DNA of 64,000 nt, from the NCBI RefSeq assembly GCF_001428335.1, contig NZ_LMSG01000005.1, forward strand, positions 1 through 64,000. Reading direction: 5' to 3'. The position numbers were made by a program, and so were the translations under genes. The notes below the pieces were generated by a model. The model did not search any database. It worked only from the letters and a program-made list of their open reading frames with translations, and was not told the DNA's origin. Shown here one piece after another: positions 57,204 through 64,000 of this stretch. This DNA comes from Arthrobacter sp. Soil762. GTDB lineage: Bacteria > Actinomycetota > Actinomycetes > Actinomycetales > Micrococcaceae. Positions within the stretch are counted from its first letter, which is position 1. Every line of letters starts with the position of its first letter.

Positions 57204-57242
57204 CCGTCCGGGTCCTCAGGCCCAGCTCCAACAGACCACTTA

Positions 57243-57276
57243 GACCCCGGTGTCCCAACGGACACCGGGGTCTTTT
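57243..57276 (+). terminator. Intrinsic terminator after the rhomboid gene
   Basis: Arms gaccccggtgtc (57243-57254) and gacaccggggtc (57261-57272), loop ccaacg, followed by tttt. It closes the cyclophilin-rhomboid transcript and separates it from the DnaA-box array. Confidence 0.92.
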
Positions 57277-57383
57277 CTGTGCCTGGTGAGGCCTCCGCAT
57301 CGCGCTGCCCGTTCACTTGCTGCGTTGGTCCCGGCGTGCGAGCAGCCTGTGGTCCGCGTCAGGCCACGACGACGGCGCCGAAG

Positions 57384-57789
57384 TTATCCACAGTGGTTAT
57401 CCACACTGTTGGTAACTTACACGGGTGTAGTTCAGGATTTCGATGTGCCCCTGCTCCCGGGTGTCCGCCATTGTGCCGGATTGGATCATCCGGTTGTCCA
57501 CAATTGTGGACAACACCTGGGGATGCGCCTGTGGTTAAGTGGAAAAACACGCCATTTGAGCCCGACCTGTGGATATCCTGGCCATTTTCCGCGCCGGGGG
57601 CCCATACGAGGGGATCCGGCCTGCCCGTATCAACAGGGTTATTCACAGTGTTAACAACTTACAGACATGTAGTTAACCTTCGGTGTTTCCCCGACTGGGG
57701 CAGCTGAGGGGTCCGCTCGGGCCGTCCTGTGGATTGTTGTCCACAACTGTGGATAACTTGTGGGTAGTCCAGTGTTAGTAAGTGGATAA
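57384..57789. other. Dense DnaA-box array remote from oriC
   Basis: In about 400 non-coding bases: ttatccaca 57384 and 57397 (both perfect), ttgtccaca 57494, tgtggacaa 57505, tgtggttaa 57530, tgtggatat 57568, ttattcaca 57639, tgtggattg 57728, ttgtccaca 57737, tgtggataa 57748 (perfect) and agtggataa 57781. Boxes occur in both orientations, some abutting head-to-head. The count exceeds that of oriC itself, about 15.5 kb away. Function is inferred: DnaA titration, an origin-regulating site, or DnaA control of the downstream gene. No gene lies in the whole 57277-57856 interval. Confidence 0.75.
57397..57674. repeat. Two 36-bp imperfect repeats with aacttaca-N-tgtagtt core
   Basis: Copies at 57397-57432 and 57639-57674 agree at 27 of 36 positions. 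Each starts with a DnaA-box-like 9-mer and ends with a short palindrome, tacacgggtgta in the first and tacagacatgta in the second, followed by gtt. The palindrome is unlike DnaA boxes, so a second protein may bind. Confidence 0.65.
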
Positions 57790-57856
57790 CACGGTGTGTG
57801 CGAGGGTGTTCCTACGCAGCATCGGACCCAACAAGCTTCCAGCCAGGAGGACCGCC

Positions 57857-58330
57857 TTGAGCGCCACCGCAACAACCCAGCACATCTACCTCGACAAGCA
57901 GCACCCCGCGGTATGGCGCGCTCTCAACGGTCTGGGGCTGAAAGTGCGCGAAGCCGCCGACGCGGCCGGGATTGACCGCAAGACCATAGAGCTGCTCAAC
58001 GTGCGGATCTCCCAGATCAACGGCTGTGCCTATTGCCTCGACATGCATGTACGGGACGCCATGGAGGCCGGGGAGAGCCAGCAGCGGCTTGCTGTCCTGC
58101 CGGCGTGGCGGGAGACAGCCTTGTTCACGGACAAGGAGCGGGCTGCCCTTGCCCTGGCAGAATGCATCACCGAACTGCCGGACCACCGGACAACCGAGCT
58201 TGAGGAAGGATATGCGCGTCAGCACCTCAGCGCCGATGAATTTTCGGCGGTCAGCTGGCTGGTGATTACTATGAATGCCTTTAACCGGGTGTCCATCACC
58301 AGCCACCATCCGGTCCGCCGGGATCGCTGA
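57857..58330 (+). CDS. AhpD-like carboxymuconolactone decarboxylase family protein
   Basis: A 157-residue protein with the AhpD-type redox motif INGCAYCLDMHVRDA (CxxC plus His). Such proteins act as alkylhydroperoxidase-like antioxidants or adaptors. The start is taken as the TTG at 57857 because a full AGGAGG lies seven nt upstream and the homology begins there; no ATG or GTG is suitably placed. It is flanked on both sides by DnaA-box clusters, so its expression may follow DnaA or the cell cycle (inference). Confidence 0.85.
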   Translation: MSATATTQHIYLDKQHPAVWRALNGLGLKVREAADAAGIDRKTIELLNVRISQINGCAYCLDMHVRDAMEAGESQQRLAVLPAWRETALFTDKERAALALAECITELPDHRTTELEEGYARQHLSADEFSAVSWLVITMNAFNRVSITSHHPVRRDR

Positions 58331-58361
58331 CCGGGCCACTCCGTTCCGGGCAGAGTGTGAA

Positions 58362-58511
58362 TTATCCACAGCCAATCCACACTGTTAATAACTGTCCGTC
58401 CGAGCGCTTTGGATTCGGTCCCGTGCGCCATGGCCTGAACGGGCGGCAGTCGCTTCCGGCGCCGGGAAAGTTATGCACATTGTGGATAACTTTCCCAACA
58501 GCTGTGGACAA
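58362..58511. other. Second remote DnaA-box cluster, with hairpin
   Basis: Boxes: ttatccaca 58362 (perfect), caatccaca 58373, ttatgcaca 58471, tgtggataa 58481 (perfect) and tgtggacaa 58503. Two of them lie in a perfect 11-bp inverted repeat, gggaaagttat (58464-58474) with ataactttccc (58486-58496). It follows the AhpD-like gene and precedes the end of tag, so the hairpin may also terminate transcripts from either side. Confidence 0.7.
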
Positions 58512-58556
58512 CAGGCCTTGGCGGAGCGTCCGGTTAGTTCCCCGCGGAGCGGCAGG

Positions 58557-59189
58557 TCAGCCGGTCCAGACGCCTGAGGATCCGCGCCGGTGGCTGTCCA
58601 GAAGATGGGTGTCCACCATGCCGATGGCTTCCATCAGCGCGAACATGGTGGTGGGGCCAACGAACGAGAATCCCTGCGTCCGCAGCGCCTTGGACAGCGC
58701 CACCGATTCCGGTGACTGCGTGGGGATCTCCGCGTGCGTGACCGGCTGCGGAGTGGCCCGGGGCTGGAACTGCCACACGAAGTCAACCAGGCCTTCCCGC
58801 TCGCGCAGCGCGATGGTGGCCCGGGCATTGGAAATGGCGGCACGGATCTTGAGCCGGTTGCGGACGATGCCGGGATCCTGGAGCAGACGCTCAACATCCG
58901 CTTCCGTAAAAGCGGCAACAGCGTCCGGCTGGAAGGCGAGGAAAGCCTGACGGAAGGCGGGGCGCTTCCGGAGGATCGTTGCCCACGAGAGACCTGCCTG
59001 GAAGCCCTCAAGGCAGATGCGCTCGTACAGGCCTTGTTCGTCCCGGACGGGCAGGCCCCATTCGGAGTCGTAGTACTCGCGCAACAGCGGATCCACGGCG
59101 GCCCACGGCGGACGGGCGAGGCCGTCGTCGCCCAGGACAGTTCCGTCCACACCCTCGTTTAGGGGCTGGGCGGCGGCAGCGGGAGTCAC
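58557..59189 (-). CDS. tag: DNA-3-methyladenine glycosylase I, lacking zinc ligands
   Basis: A 210-residue base-excision repair enzyme that removes 3-methyladenine. The catalytic and base-binding region EYYDSEWGLPVRDEQGLYER and ICLEGFQAGLSWATILRKR is well conserved, as is FSFVGPTTMFALMEAIGMV. In E. coli Tag the ends are clipped together by zinc bound to Cys4, His17, His175 and Cys179. Here the matching positions are Pro (ARPPWA), Tyr (EYYDSE), His (DTHLLD) and Ser (DSHRR): three of four are lost together. Confidence 0.9.
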   Translation of the reverse strand: MTPAAAAQPLNEGVDGTVLGDDGLARPPWAAVDPLLREYYDSEWGLPVRDEQGLYERICLEGFQAGLSWATILRKRPAFRQAFLAFQPDAVAAFTEADVERLLQDPGIVRNRLKIRAAISNARATIALREREGLVDFVWQFQPRATPQPVTHAEIPTQSPESVALSKALRTQGFSFVGPTTMFALMEAIGMVDTHLLDSHRRGSSGVWTG

Positions 59190-59207
59190 GCGGGTCCTGC
59201 GGTCAGG

Positions 59208-59462
59208 TCAGGAACGCCAGCGCGTGGTCATCAGGAAGCCGATGATGGCAATGCCGAAGCCGGCCACGATGTTCCACGACTCCCACGCCTGGACAGGAAA
59301 CCGGCCCTCGCTGATGTAGAACGTGATGATCCAGAAGAGCCCGATGATCATCAGGCCGAACATCACAGGCTTGAACCAAACAGCGTTGGGCTTATACGCC
59401 TGCGCCCCGGAAGCGGGCTGCGCGGCGCTGGAAGTCTTCTTGCGAGGCTTTGACTCGGGCAC
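59208..59462 (-). CDS. crgA: Cell division protein CrgA
   Basis: An 84-residue protein with a basic N-terminus (PESKPRKKTSS), the family-typical NAVWFKPVMFGLMIIGLFWI, and a second helix WNIVAGFGIAIIGFLMTTRW. CrgA binds FtsZ and other divisome proteins in actinobacteria and helps coordinate septation. The GTG at 59462 is the start; the longer frame upstream crosses the divergent promoter. Its position opposite the sortase and pabA/trpG genes matches other actinobacteria. Confidence 0.93.
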   Translation of the reverse strand: MPESKPRKKTSSAAQPASGAQAYKPNAVWFKPVMFGLMIIGLFWIITFYISEGRFPVQAWESWNIVAGFGIAIIGFLMTTRWRS

Positions 59463-59636
59463 GTGCTCTCCTTGGCGGACTGGAGCAAGCTCGGCGCCGC
59501 GGGCTTGATATCCTGCAAGAAGGAAGTTGCCAGCGGTCTGCGCGATCTTGGTCAAATCTGGATTCTTACTAGCAGCCAATTCTAGCCGTAGTTCAGGGCA
59601 TTCAAACGCCCACGCGGCCACCCCGGAGGAGAACGC

Positions 59637-60437
59637 GTGGTAGTGCAGGAGAAGGCGAGGCGCGCCGCTACGCGGCCCGCCCGTGCGGCGCCCGCCCGCG
59701 CTTCCATTCTGCGTGGCACAGTGCAGGTGCTCGGCGAGCTGCTCATCACAGCCGGCATTATCCTCCTGCTTTTTGTGGGCTGGCAGCTGTGGTGGACCAA
59801 CATCGAATCCGACGCCAAGCAGAGCGCGGTCATCAAGGAGTTCGCCCAGGGGCTGGGCGGCGCGATGCCTGCAAGCCCGAAACCGGATCCATCGGCAGCG
59901 CCCGTGGATTACGGCACCCCGGCCGTTGCCGCGGCACCAGTCCATGCCGGCACCATCGGCATCATGTATATCCCCCGCTTTGGCCCCAACTACACGCGAC
60001 CCATCGTGCAGGGAACCACCGGGGATGTCCTGGATACGCTGGGGCTTGGCCATTACGCCAACACCGCCATGCCCGGCGCCGTCGGGAACTTCGCGGTGGC
60101 CGGCCACAGGCAGACCCACGGTGCCGTCCTGGACAATATCCACACCCTTGTCCCGGGGGACAAAATCTACGTCCAGACCAAGGACGGCTACTACATCTAT
60201 GTCTTCCGCAACAACCAGATTGTGATGCCGTCCCGGACCGATGTCCTGGAGCCGGCCCCCACCCGCCCCGGCGTCACTCCCACCGAAAGCTTCCTCACCA
60301 TGACCAGTTGCAATCCGCGCTTCGGCGCCGAGGAACGCATCATCGCGTACGCGCTGCTGGACAGCTGGCAGCCTGCCTCGGCGGGCCCGCCGGCCGAGAT
60401 CGCCGCCCAGGTGGCCGCAGCCGTGAGAGGAAACTGA
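59637..60437 (+). CDS. srtE: Class E sortase
   Basis: A 266-residue membrane transpeptidase that anchors surface proteins to peptidoglycan, usually recognising LAxTG-type signals. An N-terminal helix (LLITAGIILLLFVGWQLWW) serves as anchor; the catalytic His is in VAGHRQTHGAV, Cys in LTMTSCNPRF, with Arg in the CNPRF/AEERIIA region. The GTG start follows GGAGG. No candidate substrate is visible in the window. The next two genes overlap or abut it. Confidence 0.92.
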   Translation: MVVQEKARRAATRPARAAPARASILRGTVQVLGELLITAGIILLLFVGWQLWWTNIESDAKQSAVIKEFAQGLGGAMPASPKPDPSAAPVDYGTPAVAAAPVHAGTIGIMYIPRFGPNYTRPIVQGTTGDVLDTLGLGHYANTAMPGAVGNFAVAGHRQTHGAVLDNIHTLVPGDKIYVQTKDGYYIYVFRNNQIVMPSRTDVLEPAPTRPGVTPTESFLTMTSCNPRFGAEERIIAYALLDSWQPASAGPPAEIAAQVAAAVRGN

Positions 60438-60439
60438 GT

Positions 60440-60610
60440 ATGTACGGCTGGATTTTCCGCCACCTGCCGGGCCCCCTCTGGCTGCGGATCCTCACGTCGC
60501 TGGTGCTCGTCGCCGGCGCACTGATCCTGATGGTTCAGTTCCTGTTCCCATGGATGTCCGGTTTCACCGCATTCACCGACTCAACGATTGGTTCTGCAAG
60601 CCAGCCATGA
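60440..60610 (+). CDS. Small membrane protein of the sortase-pabA operon
   Basis: A 56-residue protein, MYGWIFRHLPGPLWLRIL then a single hydrophobic helix (about 18-37) and a Ser/Thr-rich end. Its ATG comes 2 nt after the sortase stop and its TGA overlaps the next ATG (ATGA), so translation is coupled on both sides. Similar short proteins accompany class E sortases in actinobacteria; function unknown. Confidence 0.8.
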   Translation: MYGWIFRHLPGPLWLRILTSLVLVAGALILMVQFLFPWMSGFTAFTDSTIGSASQP

Positions 60611-61248
60611 CCACAACCAAAATCCTGGTCGTAGACAACTACGACAGCTTCGTTTACACCTTGGTGGGCTACCTCCAGGAACTCGGCGCCGAGACCACCG
60701 TTGTCCGCAACGACGACGTGACCCTCGCTGAGGCCATCGAGATGGCACAAACGCGCGACGGCGTCCTCATCTCACCCGGTCCGGGAAACCCCGCCGAGGC
60801 GGGCGTGTGCATTGAGCTGATCAAGTGGTGCGGGGCGAACAACAAGCCGATGTTCGGTGTGTGCCTGGGCCATCAGGCCCTGGCCGAAGCCTATGGCGGC
60901 ACAGTTACCCACGCGCCGGAGCTGATGCACGGCAAGACCTCGCTGGTGGAACACAACGGCACCAGCGTCTTTGCCGGGCTCCCCTCCCCCGTGACAGCGA
61001 CGCGCTACCACTCGCTGGCAGCCGTAAGGGACACCATCCCCGACGTCCTGGAGATCACCGCCGAGACCGCCACCGGCGTCGTGATGGGCCTGCAGCACCG
61101 CACTGCACCGCTGTGCGGGGTGCAGTTCCACCCGGAGTCGGTCCTGACCGAAGGCGGCTACCAGATGCTGGGCAACTGGCTCGAGTCCCTGGGAATGGCG
61201 GGAGCCGCCGCCCGTGCCGCCACGCTGAGCCCGCTTATCCAGCACTGA
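60607..61248 (+). CDS. pabA: Glutamine amidotransferase, anthranilate/aminodeoxychorismate synthase component II
   Basis: A 213-residue class I glutamine amidotransferase that supplies ammonia to chorismate-using synthases. It begins ILVVDNYDSFVYTLVGYLQ, with LISPGPGNPAEAG, the nucleophile Cys in GVCLGHQALAEAYGG, and His/Glu in GVQFHPESVLTEGG. Whether it serves folate (pabA), tryptophan (trpG) or both cannot be told; no component I gene is nearby. In many actinobacteria this gene lies next to pknB, as here. Confidence 0.9.
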   Translation: MTTTKILVVDNYDSFVYTLVGYLQELGAETTVVRNDDVTLAEAIEMAQTRDGVLISPGPGNPAEAGVCIELIKWCGANNKPMFGVCLGHQALAEAYGGTVTHAPELMHGKTSLVEHNGTSVFAGLPSPVTATRYHSLAAVRDTIPDVLEITAETATGVVMGLQHRTAPLCGVQFHPESVLTEGGYQMLGNWLESLGMAGAAARAATLSPLIQH

Positions 61249-61263
61249 CCGGCACACACGAAC

Positions 61264-61324
61264 AACGCGGGGTCACTTCGCGCCCATGTTCCCCTTCGGG
61301 ATGGGCGCGAAGTGACCCCGCGTT
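61264..61324. terminator. 24-bp perfect inverted repeat between convergent pabA and pknB
   Basis: Arms 61264-61287 (left arm starts aacgcggggtcacttcgcgc) and 61301-61324 pair perfectly over 24 bp with a 13-nt loop. It lies between the 3' ends of converging genes, 15 and 22 bp from their stop codons, and should terminate both. Confidence 0.85.
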
Positions 61325-61346
61325 GCTTTAGGGAGCGGGTGGAGGC

Positions 61347-63284
61347 TTAGCCCTTTTTAGTGGGTGTGGGCGTGGCCGTTGGTGTGGGCGGCGGGGCCGG
61401 TTCCTTGGCCACCACAATATTGATCGTCTTGCCCTGATCGACGGCGGCGTTCACCGGGTCACTTTGATCCGTGACCCGGCCCGCCTCCACCTCGGAGTTC
61501 TCCACTTCCTGGACGTTGGGGACCAGGCCCAGTTCCTTCAGCGCCGTTTCCGCCTCGGCACGCGTGCGGCCACGCAGTTCAGGCATGGACACCTTGCCGG
61601 TGGAAATCACGATCTCCACCGTGGTGCCCGGGCCTACCAGCTGGCCCGGTGCGGGGCTGGTGGTAATCACCCTGCCGCCCGGAACGGTGGCGCTGTTGGC
61701 TGTGGTGGTGGAAGGGGCTCCCACGAGTCCTGCCTGGCGCAGGATGTCCCGCGCCGCGGCTTCTGTCTGGCCCGGAAGGTTCTCCGGAATCTTGACGGCG
61801 CTTGGGCCTTCAGAGATATTCAGGATCACCTCCGCATTGGGGTCAAGCGAGGTTCCGGCCACCGGGTCTGTGCCGATGGCCGTCCCGCTGGGTATGGTCT
61901 CGTGCTTGTTCCGTTTGATCTGCGGCCGCAGGTTGGCACCATAAAGTTCCTGCAGGGCCGCCGACTCCGTCAGGGCCGCCACCGCCGGGACCGCCACCTT
62001 GGGCGGCGCTGGAGCGGGCTGGTTCACGACGTTGTACAGCCAGAGACCGCCGCCGCCAAGAACCAGCAGGGTGAAGATCACCAAGGTGGCAACCCACGTA
62101 CGACGACGGGACTTCTGCCGGGCGGTCCGCTCACGTTCCGGAGCGAAGCCAAGGGGCAGTTCATCGACATCCGACTGTCCCAGGGTGGCGGCCGCCATGA
62201 CCGGTACGCCGTCAGTCCGGGTGTCGTCCGCGTTGCGCTGCCGGCCGGTGGGGTCATCGTCCAGGAAGCCGGCTCCGGTGAGCCCGAACACCTCTGTCAC
62301 GGGCGGGCGTTCCGGCGTCGGGACGTGGTCGTTGGGATCGGTGGGGGCTTCGGTTGCGGCCAGCGCGGGCACGGACACGCCCGCCCGGGCGGCGCGCAGC
62401 GCACGCCGGAAGGCGGCCGCGTCCTGGAAACGGTCCGCCCGGTTCTTCTGCAGAGCCTTGGCCAGGACACTGTCCAGGGCGGTCGAGACCTCCGGGTTCA
62501 CGCTGCTCGCGGGTTCCGGGATTTCCCTGACGTGCTGGTACGCCACGGACACGGGGCTGTCACCAATAAAGGGCGGGCGGGCGGTGAGCATTTCGTACAG
62601 CAGGCACGCTGCGGAGTAGAGGTCGCTGCGCGCATCCACTGTTTCGCCCCGGGCTTGCTCGGGCGAGAGATACTGGGCAGTGCCCACTACGGCCTGGGTC
62701 TGCGTCATGGTGGCGGATGAATCGGCGATGGCCCGGGCGATCCCGAAGTCCATGACCTTCACGGAATTGGAGCCTTCGCAGTACATCACGTTGGCGGGTT
62801 TGATATCCCGGTGGACGATGCCCGCCTTGTGGCTGTATTCAAGGGCGGAAAGCACGCCCAGGCAGAAGTCGATGGCCTGGTCAATGCTGACTTCCTTGGC
62901 CCGGATCAGGTCGCGGATGGTCCTGCCCTCAACAAACTCCATCACGATGTAGGGCACCCGGACGCTGTCCTCCGAGCCATCCGGAACCGTATGTTCGCCC
63001 GTGTCGTAAATGGCGACGATGGACGGGTGGTTCAGCGCCGCTACGGACTGCGCTTCGCGTTTGAAGCGCGCCTGGAACTGCGGATCCCTGGCCATGTCCG
63101 GGCGGAGAAGCTTGACGGCAACTGTCCGGCCCAGCCTGGTATCCAGTCCGCGGTGGACATCCGCCATCCCTCCGCGGCCGATGATTCCGCCGAGTTCGTA
63201 GCGGCCGCTCAGGACGCGCTGATTATCCACCGGGAGGCTATCCTCCCGGTGCAGCGGAGTGCGGGGCGAGTCATTCACTGTCAA
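61347..63284 (-). CDS. pknB: PknB-type Ser/Thr protein kinase with three PASTA domains
   Basis: A 645-residue membrane kinase. The catalytic domain shows IIGRGGMADVHRGLD, the VAIK lysine in VAVKLLRPDM, HRDIKPANV, DFGIARA and an activation loop TMTQTQAVVGTAQYLSPEQ with Thr sites. A linker leads to one helix (about 409-430) and three extracellular PASTA repeats (about 440-505, 505-575, 575-635) that sense muropeptides. Mycobacterial PknB phosphorylates the MviN pseudokinase; the split homologue here is a likely substrate. Located next to a second PASTA protein and pabA. Confidence 0.94.
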   Translation of the reverse strand: MTVNDSPRTPLHREDSLPVDNQRVLSGRYELGGIIGRGGMADVHRGLDTRLGRTVAVKLLRPDMARDPQFQARFKREAQSVAALNHPSIVAIYDTGEHTVPDGSEDSVRVPYIVMEFVEGRTIRDLIRAKEVSIDQAIDFCLGVLSALEYSHKAGIVHRDIKPANVMYCEGSNSVKVMDFGIARAIADSSATMTQTQAVVGTAQYLSPEQARGETVDARSDLYSAACLLYEMLTARPPFIGDSPVSVAYQHVREIPEPASSVNPEVSTALDSVLAKALQKNRADRFQDAAAFRRALRAARAGVSVPALAATEAPTDPNDHVPTPERPPVTEVFGLTGAGFLDDDPTGRQRNADDTRTDGVPVMAAATLGQSDVDELPLGFAPERERTARQKSRRRTWVATLVIFTLLVLGGGGLWLYNVVNQPAPAPPKVAVPAVAALTESAALQELYGANLRPQIKRNKHETIPSGTAIGTDPVAGTSLDPNAEVILNISEGPSAVKIPENLPGQTEAAARDILRQAGLVGAPSTTTANSATVPGGRVITTSPAPGQLVGPGTTVEIVISTGKVSMPELRGRTRAEAETALKELGLVPNVQEVENSEVEAGRVTDQSDPVNAAVDQGKTINIVVAKEPAPPPTPTATPTPTKKG

Positions 63285-63293
63285 TCCTGACGG

Positions 63294-64000
63294 CTACGGC
63301 GCGCAGGTAGGAGGCAATCCAGGCAGCTGGCCGGGGTTGCATTTGGGGAGGGTGGACGTTGGCTCAGCAGAGGCGGCCGGCGAGGACGGCGGAGTGGTCG
63401 GCATGGTAGCCGGGACCGGGACGGCGTAGGTCACGGTCACTTCAGCCCCCTTGGGCACGGTGCCCGTGGGATTGACCTGCAATACTGTTCCGGCCGCGGA
63501 GGTACTCTGCTGTGGGATGACCCGCACGGACAGGCCCATGGTTTCCAGCGTCCCCTGGACCTGGCGGTAGTCCTTCCCGAGGTAGGCCGCCGAAATGATG
63601 TCCACCGTGGTGGGGGTGGGCGTTGGCGTGGGCGCGTCGGTGGTCCGGGTGGGGGTAGGCGTAGCGGACGCCGAGGTTTTTGACGGGCTGGGGCTGGTGG
63701 ACGGCGGGTTGCTGGACGCAGAGTTCGTGACGGTGCCGGACGGGTTAAAAATCCCCTGCTGCGTCAGGAAGAACCCCACAAGCGCGAACAGGACCAGCAC
63801 GATCAGGGCGACCAGCGGCCGCGTCCAGGGGCTGCGGCCGCGACGGTCGGGCTCATCGGCCGGCTCGTCGTCGTACTCCTCTTCCTCCTGCACCCAGCTG
63901 CGCTCCGCGGCCAGGGCGTCCGCACGCGAAAGCGTGCTCCCGGCTCCGGTGGCTGCGCCCGCGGCCGCGGCGCCGACTGCAGCGCCGCCGGCAGCGGCAC
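63294..64000 (-). CDS. C-terminal part of a second PASTA-containing protein, probably a Ser/Thr kinase (runs off the right edge)
   Basis: The minus-strand frame stays open to the window end. It shows an Ala/Gly-rich linker, an acidic stretch, a membrane helix (TRPLVALIVLVLFALVGFFL), a long Thr/Ser/Pro linker and one PASTA domain (YLGKDYRQVQGTLETMGLSV ... GTVPKGAEVTVTYA), then a Pro-rich tail. It lies 9 bp upstream of pknB in the same direction. By comparison with other actinobacteria the missing N-terminus is probably a kinase domain (PknA/PknB-like), but that is inferred, not seen. Confidence 0.72.
   Translation of the reverse strand, partial: AAAGGAAVGAAAAGAATGAGSTLSRADALAAERSWVQEEEEYDDEPADEPDRRGRSPWTRPLVALIVLVLFALVGFFLTQQGIFNPSGTVTNSASSNPPSTSPSPSKTSASATPTPTRTTDAPTPTPTPTTVDIISAAYLGKDYRQVQGTLETMGLSVRVIPQQSTSAAGTVLQVNPTGTVPKGAEVTVTYAVPVPATMPTTPPSSPAASAEPTSTLPKCNPGQLPGLPPTCAP

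Noticed and set aside
57384..57789. Remote DnaA-box array as the main chromosomal origin
   Set aside because: The dnaA-dnaN interval has boxes next to an AT-rich unwinding tract in the canonical gene context; the remote array lacks a comparable tract.

Overview
The window is a GC-rich actinobacterial chromosome segment centred on the replication origin. The order parB-parA-rsmG-jag-yidC-yidD-rnpA-rpmH (minus strand), oriC/dnaA, dnaN-gnd-recF-dciA-gyrB-gyrA (plus strand) is the classical actinobacterial origin layout. A DUF3566 protein, a DLW-39 peptide, CrgA, a class E sortase and PASTA kinases next to pabA/trpG point to Micrococcaceae, most likely Arthrobacter or a close relative such as Pseudarthrobacter. 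That assignment is inferred from gene content and protein style, not from a database search.

Left part (1-28.6 kb): a partial glycosyltransferase, an M18 aminopeptidase, an IS110-family element, an exported intradiol-dioxygenase-like lipoprotein, a four-gene ABC-transporter/two-component operon, a PAP2-diacylglycerol-kinase fusion, a DeoR-MFS pair, an ABC-F ATPase, a lipoprotein penicillin-binding protein, an FAD oxidoreductase overlapping a GT87-type mannosyltransferase, two tiny ORFs with strong ribosome-binding sites, then a histidine phosphatase, CCA-adding enzyme, NUDIX hydrolase, MurJ flippase, a separate pseudokinase-like partner protein and trxB-trxA. Several gene borders in this part carry long, nearly perfect inverted repeats.

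Middle (28.6-36.4 kb): about 5.4 kb with no convincing gene lies between trxA and parB. It holds nine 16-bp parS sites (a tenth sits just upstream of parA), two clusters of DnaA-box-like sequences and simple repeats. One parS lies at the centre of a 38-bp perfect palindrome just beyond the parB stop codon that also looks like the operon terminator. The region reads as a centromere-like ParB loading zone beside oriC.

Origin and right part (36.4-64 kb): DnaA boxes flank dnaA on both sides. The most oriC-like stretch, with boxes followed by an AT-rich tract, lies between dnaA and dnaN. Gyrase genes, tRNA-Ile and tRNA-Ala follow, then a DMT transporter, a glycosyltransferase, an amphipathic-repeat membrane protein, a cyclophilin and a rhomboid protease. 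Between the rhomboid and an AhpD-like gene, about 15.5 kb from oriC, is a dense array of at least ten DnaA-box-like 9-mers, with a smaller array after the AhpD-like gene. The right end carries a Tag glycosylase lacking most zinc ligands, crgA, a class E sortase operon running into pabA/trpG, a PknB-type PASTA kinase and the C-terminal part of a second PASTA-containing protein.

The most noteworthy content is the non-coding replication and segregation architecture: ten parS sites, a parS/terminator palindrome and DnaA-box arrays on both sides of, and well away from, the canonical origin.
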